Assembly: GCA_964017155.1 (NCBI GenBank)
Contig: OZ024856.1
Span: 1,396,201-1,460,200, forward strand
Source: Oasisia sp. SBJ-2009
Lineage: Eukaryota > Annelida > Polychaeta > Sabellida > Siboglinidae
DNA length: 64,000 nt
Reading direction: 5' to 3'
The first letter of the stretch is position 1; each line of letters begins with the position of its first letter. The notes beneath the pieces were generated by a model that saw only the letters and a list, made by a program, of their open reading frames with translations, did not search any database and was not told the origin of the DNA. Made by a program: the position numbers and the translations under genes. This document shows positions 1-12,300 of this stretch, piece by piece.

Positions 1-1479
1 TGTGTTTGTAGCCCATTCCAGGTCATCAGGCACAATTTGAAAGTTTATAAACTAGCTTAACAGTTAATATCAACGTGTCCACCAAAACATGTGACTGGCA
101 AACCAAAACATGTGACTGGCAATAATTTGATCCTGCATAAAGCCCTGCGTACAAAACCTAATTATTGTAACATATTATGATCCATGTTACAAAAGGTTCG
201 AGATTGGGGGAAAAACTTAAATGTTTTATTAAAAACTTCATTTTGGTATATCATCATGTGCTAATTCTTTTGTGTCATATATCTTGGCGAAAATAAAACA
301 ATATATATATATATATATATATATAATTATTATATATATATATATATATAATCTACCAATAATTAATATTAGATAGGAAGAAAACATATTGGATGCCCCA
401 TTTTTGTCTACCGGTACAAGTTTAGTTAATACTATGACTAAGAGTCCACTTTTTGCTAGGATCAAGTGACAGCAAATCTACCCTAGTTTGCCCGTTTATC
501 AGTTTCAGTCCCATTGTTGACGATGGTCCATGCTTTGCTAATCTGCAGACAGTGTTTTTATTTGAGTTGATAATTTCTATTTTGACTCTCTCTCTCAGTG
601 TGTGAACCAGCAGTTTTATTGCGGCTGAGACAAGAGGGCACTCGAGGCATGTTCTTGTGCCATTACGTGGCCGCAAACATGTATTTAACCCATATACACT
701 GTACTGGTTCTAGCACAGATGTATATGAAGGATTGTTCCTGCTAGTTATTAGAAACAGGCTTGCTGGATGTATAGTTATACACAGAAATTCCTATCAGTG
801 AGGGACTGTGCGGCTGTATAGGTTTCATACAATGTCATGGAAGTGATGCTAAAAGATTTAGTAACCATATTGTCATATCGTTATTGATCAATTTGCTGAG
901 TAAATATTGAGCTGCCCAAGTTGTCATACCCAGACGAATGTCTAAAAAGTCAAAATTTATTAACCTTACACATGGGCCCACTAGATCACAAGTACAATTT
1001 CAGTCTGATACATGCGAAACTGACAGAGAAGTGGGTCGAAATGCTATTGTCTGTGTTAAGCAATGACACTTTTCAAATGCCTGTAATTTGAGAAGTTGCA
1101 TATTTTTTCAACAGCCATTGACGTACAACTTTGTAGATACCATAATTATCTCTACAATTGTGTAAAAACATGAAATTCCAGTCAGAACTTCCCTTCCAGC
1201 ACTTGGAGCCTTTTAATTTTTTAGTCCTTTGTGCCAGTTGCGACCGGTTTGAACTTTGAGACACTTCACACTGGGCCGGTATTTACTGTACTAAGTCGCT
1301 GTTGCAATGTCAGTACCCAAGTGTGCATTTGCTATTTTTGAATTGCTTACCATTCTGCACAGTTAAGAAACATCGGAAGTAATTAGAAAGTGGTTTATGA
1401 TCATTTCACCTCAATGCAACTGGTAATGTCTACGTGGTTTTCACAGTGACAATGTACAGTATACCGCGAGGTTTCAGTG
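1..1479. other. No gene recognised
   Basis: Short ORFs on both strands lack family resemblance. It contains the (AT)n tract at 301-350 and a 21-bp direct duplication (around aaaacatgtgactggca) near 84-121. Confidence 0.5.
301..350. repeat. (AT)n microsatellite with central ATTATT
   Basis: Two runs of alternating AT flank AATTATT. The surrounding 1-1480 is AT-rich non-coding sequence in which I see no gene. Confidence 0.9.
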
Positions 1480-1850
1480 GTTTTTGAAGCAGAAGGACAG
1501 TCATTGGACAGAGTATGTGCATACACAACTGACAGAGCTCTGGCCAGGCAGTAGTTTGGGATTTCTAGCCCATGAGTAGGCAGTGAGTCCTAGGTCAGAC
1601 TTCACTGTGTGATCTACCGGGAACTGCCTGCATCCAAAACGCACCTGCCAGAGCTAAGAGAAGTTCTTAATGATATAGTCAAGATGGTAAATGCCATTAA
1701 GTCTAGCGCCCTGAACCCCCGTGCACCCCCCCCCAATCTCTTCCGCTTCTTGTGTCAGGAGCACGACAGAGATCACATGATCACTATTCCAAACAGAGGT
1801 CTGTTGATTATTATGGCAATCCACGTGATAAACAGGGTGGAGATTTAAAA
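1480..1850 (+). pseudogene. hAT-type transposase remnant (ZBED5/SCAND3-like)
   Basis: 1610-1740 reads IYRELPASKTHLPELREVLN, then DIVKMVNAIKSSALNPR and FRFLCQEHDRDH. This resembles the hAT-derived segment HR.AL.SK.....L..VL.D.VK.VN.IKS..LN.R.F..LC.E...DH. The following bases (acagaggtctgttg ... gggtggag) look like the decayed HTEVRWLSRG..L.RVFEL part. Upstream (about 1510-1570) bits of the CTDGA.AM..GF.A motif can be guessed. Stops and frameshifts show it is dead. Confidence 0.5.
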
Positions 1851-2136
1851 CCTAGTTCCTAGATCTGAGCGAGCATGATGCAATCTTTCTCAGAAACCCT
1901 TTCAATGTGGACAAGCAATCTCTATGAAGAGAACTTTTTGGTTTGCCCCTAATGTATTTTAAGGTCTCCTTTTGACTACGAGGGTGCCACGTGTCTGTCT
2001 TACAATCACTTTTGTTTCATTCTGAAAGTCGTCACAATCACATAAACATTTCTAACAATGCGGGGAAGGGTTAAAATAACATGATGCACATAGATAAGAT
2101 ATCTGTAGTCACAAGGAATGTTCAGTACAGTGAACA

Positions 2137-3030
2137 GTGACACAGGTATGGGTGTGTGACACAGGTCTGGATGTGTGACACAGGTCTGGATGTGTGACAC
2201 AGGTCTGGATGTGTGACACAGGTCTGGGTGTGTGACACAGGTCTAGGTGTGTGACACAGGTCTGGGTGTGTGACACAGGTCTGGATGTGTGACACAGGTC
2301 TGGATGTGTGACACAGGTCTGGGTGTGTGACACAGGTCTGGATGTGTGACACAGGTATGGGTGTGTGACACAGGTATGGGTGTGTGACACAGGTCTGGAT
2401 GTGTGACACAGGTCTGGATGTGTGACACAGGTCTGGGTGTGTGACACAGGTCTGGGTGTGTGACACAGGTCTGGATGTGTGACACAGGTCTGGGTGTGTG
2501 ACACAGGTCTAGGTGTGTGACACAGGTCTGGATGTGTGACACAGGTCTGGGTGTGTGACACAGGTCTGGATGTGTGACACAGGTCTGGGTGTGTGACACA
2601 GGTCTGGGTGTGTGACACAGGTCTGGATGTGTGACACAGGTCTGGGTGTGTGACACAGGTCTGGAGGTCTGGGTGTGTGACACAGGTCTGGGTGTGTGAC
2701 ACAGGTCTGGATGTGTGACACAGGTCTGGGTGTGTGACACAGGTCTGGAGGTCTGGGTGTGTGACACAGGTCTGGGTGTGTGACACAGGTCTGGGTGTGT
2801 GACACAGGTCTGGGTGTGTGGCACAGGTCTGGATGTGTGACACAGGTCTGGGTGTGTGACACAGGTCTGGATGTGTGACACAGGTCTGGATGTGTGACAC
2901 AGGTCTGGGTGTGTGGCACAGGTCTGGATGTGTGACACAGGTCTGGGTGTGTGACACAGGTCTGGGTGTGTGACACAGGTCTGGGTGTGTGACACAGGTC
3001 TGGGTGTGTGACACAGGTCTGGGTGTGTGA
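2137..3030. repeat. 19-bp minisatellite, about 47 copies
   Basis: The unit is GTGTGACACAGGTCTGG plus AT or GT (19 bases) with variants at a few positions and two partial deletions (2665, 2752). As 19 is not divisible by 3 and the minus-strand unit has no stop, all three minus frames are open (HTPRPVSHTQTCVTHPDLC); these are not genes. GTGTGACAC gives local dyad symmetry. Confidence 0.97.
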
Positions 3031-3213
3031 CTTGACATGTTCAGTAACCATCACTCCCGCTACATGAGCACTGTTGGGCATTAACTTGTTGGTAAAGCAC
3101 AGCTTACACACTTTTAGTATCGATTCATCACAGATGGAGGATACCCTGCAGTGGTTGTCCAACACTCTCTTCTCACTAGCGCAATAATTATCTGCTTAGC
3201 ATCGCTCAAAAGG

Positions 3214-4293
3214 TTGACATGGCACTAGCCTCACATCACACAGATGTGAATAGCAGCACTGTCACCAGTAACTGATTGACATGGCACTTGCCTGACATTA
3301 CACAGATGTGAATAGCAACACTGTCACCAGTAACTGATTGACATGGCACTTGCCTGACATTACACAGATGTGAATAGCAACACTGTCACCAGTAACTGAT
3401 GGACATGGCACTTGCCTGACATTACACAGATGTGAATAGCAGCACTGTCACCAGTAACTGATGGACATGGCACTTGCCTGACATTACACAGATGTGAATA
3501 GCAACACTGTCACCAGTAACTGATGGACATGACACTTGCCTGACATTACACAGATGTGAACAGCAACACTGTCACCAGTATCTGATTGACATGGCACTTG
3601 CCTGACGGCACTTGCCTGACATTACACAAATGTGAATACTAACACTGTCACCAGTAACTGATGGACATGACACTTGCCTGACATTACACAGATGTGAATA
3701 GCAACACTGTCACCAGTAACTGATTGACATGGCACTTGCCTGACGGCACTTGCCTGACATTACACAAATGTGAATAGTAACACTGTCACCAATAGCTGAT
3801 TGACATGGCACTTGTCTGACATTACACAGATGTGAATAGCAACACTGTCACCAGTAACTTATTGACATGGCACTTGCCTGACATTACACAAATGTGAATA
3901 GCAACATTGCAACCAGTAACTGATTGACATGGCACTTGCCTGACATTACACAACTGTGAATAGCAACACTGTCACCAGTAACTAATTGACATGGCACTTG
4001 TCTGACATTACACAACTGTGAATAGCAACACTGTCATCAGTAACTGATTGACGTGGCACTTGTCTGACATTACACAAATGTGAATAGCAACACTGCTATC
4101 AGTAACTGATTGACGTGGCACTTGTCTGACATTACACAACTGTGAATAGCAACACTGTCATCAGTAACTGATTGACGTGGCACTTGTCTGACATTACACA
4201 AATGTGAATAGCAACACTGCTATCAGTAACTGATTGACGTGGCACTTGCCTGACATTACACAAATGTGAATAGCAACACTGCTATCAGTAACT
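3214..4293. repeat. 62-bp tandem repeat, about 17 copies
   Basis: The unit begins TTGACATGGCACTTGCCTGA and ends CACCAGTAACTGA. Two copies (near 3600 and 3740) carry the same 14-base internal duplication (ggcacttgcctgac), so they arose by block duplication. The right third has its own variants (TGACGTGG, TATCAG), showing a gradient of divergence along the array. Confidence 0.95.
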
Positions 4294-4799
4294 GCCGTGC
4301 ACACATGTGACGTGTGTGCATTTTGTACACTCTTTCTCCACTGACAGCTTGTGCTACTTATGCCTTATGAGAAATTAATAGGCGCCCACAGCCACTGAAG
4401 CTGTTGCACTTATGCGCTGCACGTCTAGTGAGGTTAATATGGTCAACTGTTCATTCACCATATTCGCAACACTAGCAGGACGTTTTTGATGTAGCATAGT
4501 TAGGCAAAGGCAGTTTTATTTAGAGGATGTAACTAATGAACCTAAACAATAATTAAACTGGTGATTTAGGAAGTATCAAAAAGCTAATTCTTCAATAAAT
4601 TATGATCCTAATTGTTTGAAACTGTGACACTGACACAGTGAAGTTGTGCATTGTGAGAATGCCTCTGCAGACAGTAGTGATGTGTGCTGTAGGTGTGGAT
4701 AGGAATGTCAACTACAGACCATGCTAGTGTATGTATGCTACATAACATTCTTGCATGCTGCAGTTCAGTAACACAGGCATGATTGCCTGAGGTGGTAAT
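4294..4799. other. No gene recognised
   Basis: AT-rich sequence following the 62-bp array, with no ORF or RNA gene I can support. Confidence 0.5.
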
Positions 4800-5050
4800 T
4801 CACGCTTGCGTATATATAAAGGTAAGTTCTTTCATAGCGCAGAATCCAATCCTCAGGATTGCACAAAGCGCTTTACACTTTACTTCCCTGACAGACCTGT
4901 TCAATCAGACACCATCTCAACTTCTCTGGGAAGCATCCAGCCATATGCTACAGTTAATGCGCGAAGGCTGCTCGTACACATATCCACCACTGTCTATAGC
5001 CAGGTATCCATTTATATAGCTGAGTGAACTGGAGCAATGTAAAGTGAAAG
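4800..5050 (+). repeat. Dispersed repeat family D, copy 1
   Basis: It contains tgcacaaagcgctttacact and CCACTGTCTATAGCCAGGTA. The second motif recurs at 60550-60570 (CCACTGTCTATAGCTAGGTA) with similar flanks. Related aaagcgc pieces occur near 29040 and 39118. The two short ORFs here are repeat-derived. Confidence 0.6.
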
Positions 5051-5056
5051 TGAAAG

Positions 5057-5074
5057 AAATATATATATATATGT

Positions 5075-5128
<54 letters not shown>
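5057..5128. repeat. (AT)n microsatellite interrupted by (AC)n
   Basis: Alternating AT of about 60 bases with gtacacacacaca near the left end. No palindromic arms were seen around it. Confidence 0.9.
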
Positions 5129-5131
<3 letters not shown>

Positions 5132-5758
5132 CATATAGCACCATTGTGATCAGCCACTGATTCTGAAACTTATTAACCAAGATGCTTGGTAAGATATGAC
5201 TGTTGATATCAGAATGGACTTTAATTCAACATTTCTAACTCCTCTAAATACCAGCTACCCCCCGGGGTGGTTTAAGAAGAACAAAAAGATTTGATCCATG
5301 GGGCATTTCAAATAATACATACAAATATTATTTACATCCAAGTGAAATTAAACGATGCCGTGCTGTATGCACTATAACATTTTGTACAATAGAAGGGGGC
5401 ATGTTCTTATTTGGCAGTCAGTTACGTCTGCTCTGGCATTTCCCTGTCAGGATCTCTCTGGTCCCCCCAAACTCCACCCCCAGCCCACTGCTGAAGTCAG
5501 GTTCAGCTGTCATAACAATGTGAAATCCATGTAAAAATATTAACATGTTTCTATATATAACATTTATGACAAGACTTTAGTAGTGCACAAGGAGCCTGAG
5601 CTGAGACAACACACCAATCAATGAGCAGGTTTATGATGAGCAGTGGGTTAGGCAGGCACAAGTTGTACAGCGACAAACAACCCAGGATCTAGGGTAGGAA
5701 TACAAGTTTTAGTCCTTTGGGCCAAAGGTCCAGTGGACTTGCTGGCATCACTCTGCAT
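5129..5758. other. No gene recognised
   Basis: Mixed AT-rich DNA. It contains a CCCCCCGGGG stretch at 5259 and no supported feature. Confidence 0.4.
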
Positions 5759-5780
5759 CCCCCCCCCCCCCCCCCCCCCC
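5759..5780. repeat. Poly(C) tract, 22 bases
   Basis: Uninterrupted C run. Similar C or G runs lie at 6809-6834, 24582-24602, 32851-32860, 48104-48120 and 55136-55148. Confidence 0.95.
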
Positions 5781-5799
5781 ATCTGATATCTGATATCCA

Positions 5800-5965
5800 T
5801 TGTTAAGTGCCATATCTCAGAAACCGTGTAGGACTACTTTTGTAATCTTGCATAGGTATATTGTAAGGTACTGCCACTGTGCATGATAAATTTATATTTT
5901 ATTGTTGTAAAGCCCCGCTAAGGCCCACTGGGAATGGGCTCGAAACTGGTAAATTTGCACAGTTT
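5800..5965 (+). repeat. Dispersed repeat family B, copy 1
   Basis: Shares a run of motifs with 6526-6650 and 37735-37880: catatctcagaaaccgt, a T-rich stretch with atcttgcataggta, the block cactgtgcatgataaattta, and a final aaactggtaaa. Confidence 0.7.
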
Positions 5966-6128
5966 GCCTATTTTTCAAAAACTATTCTGTAATGTTTTAT
6001 CAAATTTTTGTCCTTTGAGCCGAAGGTCCTTCAAGTCTTGAAGTATTTACTGCTAAAAATTGATGTTTCACCGTCCTGCAGTAGTAACGTGACTGCTGAA
6101 GTAATAGCTTCGCTGTGTGTCTGCCATA

Positions 6129-6525
6129 CTCCCTCCGATCTAGTACTACTCCGATCCCATATTGCTCCCTCCGATCTAGTACTACTCCCATCCCATATTG
6201 CTCCCTCCCATCTAGTACTACTCCCATCCCATATTGCTCCCTCCCATCTAGTACTACTCCCATCCCATATTACTCCCTCCCATCTAGTACTACTCCCATC
6301 CCATATTACTCCCTCCCATCTAGTACTACTCCCATCCCATATTACTCCCTCCCATCTAGTACTACTCCCATCCCATATTGCTCCCTCCGATCTAGTACTA
6401 CTCCCATCCCATATTACTCCCTCCCATCTAGTACTACTCCCATCCCATATTGCTCCCTCCCATCTAGTACTACTCCCATCCCATATTACTCCCTCCCATC
6501 TAGTACTACTCCCATCCCATATTGC
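6129..6525. repeat. 36-bp minisatellite, 11 copies
   Basis: The unit starts TCTAGTACTACTCCCATCCC and ends CTCCCTCCCA. The array ends in CCCATATTGCGGAAACCG, where catattgcggaaaccg is the start of family B. The array therefore seems to have grown out of a family-B copy. 36 is divisible by 3, hence open frames that are not genes. Confidence 0.96.
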
Positions 6526-6650
6526 GGAAACCGTTGACGATCGATTTTGTCTAATTTGGCGTAGACGTAACTTCGGGCACTGCTACTAGGCACAAGAAAT
6601 ATGTATTTGATTTAATCATTCTGAAGGTCCCAAAACTGGTAAAGAACATT
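6526..6650 (+). repeat. Dispersed repeat family B, copy 2
   Basis: gcggaaaccgttgacgatcg, ttggcgtagacgtaact, cactgctactaggcacaaga and cccaaaactggtaaag follow in the same order as in the copies at 5800 and 37735. Confidence 0.7.
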
Positions 6651-6808
6651 GTCCAAACTCTTGGCTACCTAAGATGTGTGTGCGTCTTCTAATTGGGACA
6701 GACCTGTATTTGCAGTGTTCCCACGGCTGAAGCAGTAGTGACTGGCGAAGTCAGTTGCAATAATTGTATAGTTCAACTGCGCTTACTCCCCAGGTTTGTG
6801 GAGACACC

Positions 6809-6834
6809 GGGGGGGGGGGGGGGGGGCGGGGGGC
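6809..6834. repeat. Poly(G) tract with one C
   Basis: GG followed by 16 more G, then C, then six G. Possible G-quadruplex former. Confidence 0.9.
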
Positions 6835-6879
6835 AGAGGTAGTTATAAGTAGTGGAGCCAACAACCCCTGCTTGGGCGG

Positions 6880-7060
6880 ATGCTTACACAGTCTGGCTGT
6901 GTTTCTTGTCATCTGTATGGATGTAACCAGATGAAATGCCTGTTAGGTGATTGTGGTGAAACACGACGCGGTGACTATGATTCACCAAAACACATTTCAT
7001 TCATAATTACAAACATGCTATATAGTCTATAGTCAGAAGGACTTCAGGGCCTCTAGATGT
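6880..7060 (+). repeat. Dispersed repeat family A, copy 1
   Basis: cacagtctggctgtgtttct, gtgactatgattcacc, cacatttcattcataa and acttcagggcctct recur in order at 41190-41365, and the first part also at 34545-34660. Confidence 0.7.
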
Positions 7061-7102
7061 GTCTTGGGCACCTGTAGGGATCTGTTTATTGACTGGCTCC
7101 AT

Positions 7103-7297
7103 CCATTAGTCCATCCTGGAGCCTGTGCTCCCAGCCACTATCCATTAGTCCATCCTGGAGCCTGTGCTCCCAGCCACTATCCATTAGTCCATCCTGGAGC
7201 CTGTGCTCCCAGCCACTATCCATTAGTCCATCCTGGAGCCTGTGCTCCCAGCCACTATCCATTAGTCCATCCTGGAGCCTGTGCTCCCAGCCACTAT
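7103..7297. repeat. 39-bp tandem repeat, 5 copies
   Basis: Five practically identical units starting CCATTAGTCCATCCTGGAGC. The open frame through it (HPGACAPSHYPLV repeated) is a consequence of the 39-base period. Near identity points to a recent expansion. Confidence 0.97.
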
Positions 7298-9236
7298 TGC
7301 TGCATTGACACTGACTAATCTATACTTGGTCTCTGGCAGAACTGCTTGTGTCAACAACTCGGAGCTGTGTCTTCCAAACTGTTGATTTATATAAAATAAA
7401 TTAAAGTTATGTTTATTTTGACATTCATTTAATTATGTTTACAATAGTGTGCCTACGGTGTCTATTGGTTCAAGATATATTCACCTGAAAGTGCAACCAG
7501 AAAATTAATATTAAGAACCACTATAGAATAAAATATAATACGCTAGTGGTAGCAGTGAGCTGGCTGGCTAAGTGGAGTAGAAGTAGATAACTCCAGCTTG
7601 ACCGAGTCTTTCTTCTGTGAAATTGTCATGTTTGTCAAGTACACATTGAATGCATATCAGCTTAAAAAGAATTATTTTAATGCCTTGTTCTGTTGCTGCA
7701 TGGAGTACAATCATCCTTAGCATAAATGTTGAATGGATGCCATGACACAGTCAACAATCTCTATTCACTGTACACAGCAACCAGTTTCTTCGCTACCGTG
7801 AGGTGTTAGCTTTAAGAAAACACTGTCTATAGGACGTGTGATGGTGTGACAGTGGATTCTGTGTGCAAGTGTGACAGCATGACACTCATTGACAGGTGCA
7901 TGTGTACCCAGCCAGACACGAGGAGTGTCATGACCACGCCATGCTAGTCTAGGTCACTCCTGCTTTCTGCTAACTTTTATGGTGGATCCTTTCAAAAGTC
8001 CATGACCATTTTTCAAACACCTATAGATGCACTTGTCTAAATAGTGTTCTTATATTCTTCTCCTAGGGTTTCAGTTAGGGTGTGTTAATTTGTGGTGTTG
8101 ATCAGTGTGAACTAGACATATCAATGGGAACTAGACATATATCCATTCTTGGCTGTGGGTTAGGGATGGGCTTGTATGCCTGGGAAATTAAGAATCTGTA
8201 CCAATTTTAAGTTTGGTTAAAGTACCTTGATGTGGTTATGTATGATAACACAGATAGATAGTGTTTGTATTGTTATTGTTATAGACCATAGTGCCATCGC
8301 TTATTTGACATCTGATGACACCGATAAGCAGTGTTTGTGTTATATGTTATTATAAGTTTGTTTACAAGCCTGGGTGTAGATACTAGATAACACCCACCAA
8401 CATTCAGATTTCCGGCCTGGCTATAGGCATATCTAGTCTTGACTAAGCTGACTTATGTTAGGCCTTCAGACTTGATATATTACGTCTGGCTCATGGTTGC
8501 ATGGCAGTGGTTCAGTATGTGTTGTTCTACTTAACAACTTCATGGAAATAGTTGAGTAGTGCAAATCCTCTCTGAATATAGACAGTGATAAGGATTAATA
8601 CAAAGGAGAACTTAATGTTGCTTGTCAACAGTTCATGTTGGGTGTTTGTTTTGTATCACTAGCTGAATCCTCTTTATATGTGTAATTAATGAATCATGCA
8701 GCTTATTTCATCTGGAACCTTAAGATATCTGTATTCAGTAGACATAGACTCCCAAGTTGTGAGTGTTAGGTAAGCTAGAAGAAGATAATGACACTGCTGT
8801 GTTGTCACTTGTCTGGTGTGTAACTCATCTGTCTGGCCTCCTGAGTTGACACTCAGCTGTGGTGGGCTGTTGTTTCACTAGGTCAAGTCTTCCATTCACC
8901 AGCCCCACCTCACCAGACTGTCTAAGCACTGCTGGAGAGGAACAGTGTAATTTGAGCTTATCCGCCTGCCACATGTAATAATTATAGGACACACCTGGTT
9001 CATGAAGATCGCGCAGCATTCAGTCATATCCTGGCATTGAATTAGCGTTGGAATGTTTAGGTCTGGTAGTTTTCTGTTTTAGGATTTTCTCTCATTATTA
9101 ATATTTATGTCAGTCAAGTGTGAATTTATGCAGTTTGGTTGGTAAAGAATTATCTGCTGAGTGGTATAGTATATCATGAGTGCATTGCCTCTCAGTCTGT
9201 GGTCCTAGGTATGTTCACTGTCATGACAAGACTACT
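7298..9236. other. No gene recognised
   Basis: AT-rich. 7495-7620 shares short blocks (agaaaattaatatt, ctatagaataaaat, aactccagcttgac) with 34490-34530 and 41140-41165 and may be a further fragment of family A. Two related blocks around 8245-8275 and 8315-8345 are a diverged local duplication. Confidence 0.5.
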
Positions 9237-9305
9237 GTGGAGCTTAGTGGCATAGTTCTTAGAGCATATTGCTGGGTTGAGAGATTTCAGTTCAGATTTC
9301 CTTTC
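9237..9305 (+). mobile_element. Possible tRNA-derived SINE head
   Basis: TAGTGGCATAGTTCTTAGAG resembles a polymerase III A box in a tRNA-like context, and 35 bases later AGTTCAGATTTCC resembles a B box (GGTTCRANTCC). The segment reads like a decayed tRNA (gcttagtgg...agagca...ttgagag) with too many changes for a functional tRNA. The body and 3' end were not delimited. Confidence 0.4.
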
Positions 9306-12300
9306 AGTTTCAAAACTTGGGCATGTTTATTCAGTCCACATTGCTCCAGTTAAGTCAACTGCCTGGCTGAGGGCTTTATGCTGGAAAACATTTTGCCTGT
9401 CACACTTTTGGTGGACAAAGTCAGTTGAGATGTCTTCCATTACCTCAAATAAACTACAAACACGTGTGACACACATTTACATACATTTATTATATTTGAA
9501 GATTTTTGTGTGCCTTGATTTTGTTACCCCGGTTACTAGACGCATGGATACATGTTTTACAATCTTCATGAATGATTCCCAGATGGTGTTCATTCAAGTA
9601 GTTTTGTCGGGGGGTGAAGTATGAAACACCTTCATCAGTGATAGTGACTACCAGTAGATGTCGTGTTGTCTAAGAACCTACCTTTTACCTTCCAGGTTTC
9701 TTATTTCACCTTAGTTGAACATATGCAGTTTTCTCATTAAATTGTCTGTGGAGTGAGTCTTGTCACTAGAGTACTCCACTCTGTATAATTTCTCTAGTGA
9801 CAAAATGACACTGACCTCGGAGTGCTCTGTCATGTCACTGTCAGTCTAGCTGGGATAATATCGAGGGGTGTAAGTCATTTATGAAATGTTCACAGGCAAA
9901 GCCAACATTTCTTGTCAGGAGGTACTGATATCCAGTGAACTATGCCAAGAAACAAGAATTACTACACTCAAGGACAATGTTTTCAGGTTGCAAGCAAGCA
10001 TAGATTTTTGTTTAGTAACGTGCATGCACTGCCAGAAGTATAAACAAGGTAACACTAACAGTCAGTCTTCTCAGTCGTTCAGTGAATAACTGTCTGGTTG
10101 TAATGTGTTGGATTGTTGAGAGTGTGAGGGGAAGGCACCGATTATAATTAAATAAAGTGAACTAGACTTGACAGGCTACAGTAAGTCACCTTGCAGTTGT
10201 AATGAGATACAGGTGTTGAAAGTAACTGAAGTGCCTCCTTCATACATTCACTGTTGGCTGCAATTTGTCTTTGATCTAATGAGCACTGAGGATTGTTTAA
10301 AGTTGTAAACACGTCAATATACCCCACCCCACTTGTGTTGTCTATTTTATGCAAAGCGTTGAGAGCTTTTTGGAATCACTTCACTGACTTCAGTGTTGTT
10401 GATGTTTGCTTAGAGAAACAAGTTAAGATCGGATGGTATGTTAGTACCTTCTCATTCACCAGGTGTCACTACTCTAGGTGTTTGGTTATAAGGATTGCTT
10501 ATTCTAGTTGATAGTGATCTATAATATCATAGTTGAAGGGCAGTCTTATTAGTGTCAATACATTGTCTATGACTGTTTGTCACTATTATGCATGTGACAC
10601 CTTTTTGTATTGGAATAGGCAAATGTGGCATTAAGTTTTGTTGTGAAATAAGACACTAAATGACTAAAGACGTTGGAATTACAAGAGACGCAACTGTATG
10701 TAATTTAGGACGTGCATTCTAGATTAGCATCAGAAAAGCCGACTCATTTCCAGGTCATTTTTTCAGCGTGAGATAAGTTGTTGTCACTCGAGTGTGTAGT
10801 GTTCCATCAAGACAAGATTATATCTGCTGAACCTTGTATCAGTTGTGTTTATCATTTATATGCACACGATTTGAATCATCTTTGTAAAGGAAGTCTTACT
10901 TTGTCCAGAGCTGAACTTATATTCTTAGTACATTAACAAACGTTACTAGTCAACAAACAGGTCAAAGGTCGCCACTATTGCTCAAATTTATTTATTGCAG
11001 ACAAGCCTCAGTATTACGATCACCCTCAGTAACCCTAATAGTGAGATTCCACTGAAGTTTAACTCGCCAGCCTGAATACTTACTTCACACATCAAAGCAA
11101 CTGTGTAAACAGCCACAGCCTAGTGCGGTGCAGGTGGTGTGTTTGTGTTCATCATAACTCCACGAAGACTTCAGAGAAGTTGTAAAAACTGAGCACAAAA
11201 TAGGTCACTTGTTGACGGAGCACATCAGCTGCTGCTGGAGCTGCTGGTAGCTGCTGTAGCTGCAGAGACACGTCCCAGGGTCACCAGTGGGAGTAAATTG
11301 TCTTTTTTCAGCCAACATCAAACGGTGGTCGTTACTGAGAACTTGTTACCAGAATAAAGTTGTAATTATATTCTTCTCTGATAGCGCAGACACTTGATGG
11401 TATTTCTATGGTTTCTCAGCCAGAATGATTGCATCTTGGGTGTGTGTGCCTCTTTGATGTGAACGATGGCAGACGTGCAACTATGACAGGAATGAAAATA
11501 AAAATATACAAAAGATTTAGTCAACAACTTGACACCGATTGCCATACATGTTTTCACATTTAAGTTGACACTAATTTGCTGTTAAACACCAGTCTAAGTT
11601 AAAATTAACACTAACAATAATTTAATTTAAGTTTGAGTGGACACTAATAGTCTTGTGCTGACACCTCTGTACAGTGATTCAACATTAACCATTGAATGCT
11701 GCTCAACGTCAGTTTATGTTTTAAGTAGACAATAACATGATGCTAACATTCAACTGATAATTTTTGTAATGACCAATTTTGTTGTTGCTTGTCCAGAGAC
11801 TGGCTGTGGATACACCTGTCTGTCTGTCACCCTGCGATGTCTGTCTGTCTGTCTGTCTGTCACCCTGCAATGTCTGTTCCTCCCTGGCATTTCTATCATT
11901 GTAACTAACACATCTTATAAAACAAACCTGTTATAACCTGTTGCCAATATCTTACTTTTTGGAAAAAGAAAAAGCAACTTTATGGAAATATTTTAAACTG
12001 TCACATCTGCCTTTTAATCTGATATACTCAATGCAGCCAGACAGTCAAACCTATGCTTTAGCAATACATTTTAACTACAAAAATATTTTTGTTAAGTTAT
12101 TTGTTTGAACATACATTGAAGCCTGTGCATGTCCATAATCAGTAACCATCCATTCAGATTGTTTTAATTACTGATAACATTTTACTGTGAAACACAATCA
12201 TATTTGTGAAATGTTATCTTGAAGGCAGTTCCTGGCCAGGTTGTCCAGTATTGTTTAGTTCATGGTGACTGAAACGTTGAGGTAAAATATATTCCTTCAA

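Noticed and set aside
2109..3165. Large minus-strand ORFs with HTPRPVSHTQTC repeats
   Set aside because: Explained by a stop-free 19-bp unit read in all three frames.
9237..9310. Functional tRNA gene
   Set aside because: The A and B boxes are imperfect and acceptor and anticodon stems do not form; a SINE head is more likely.
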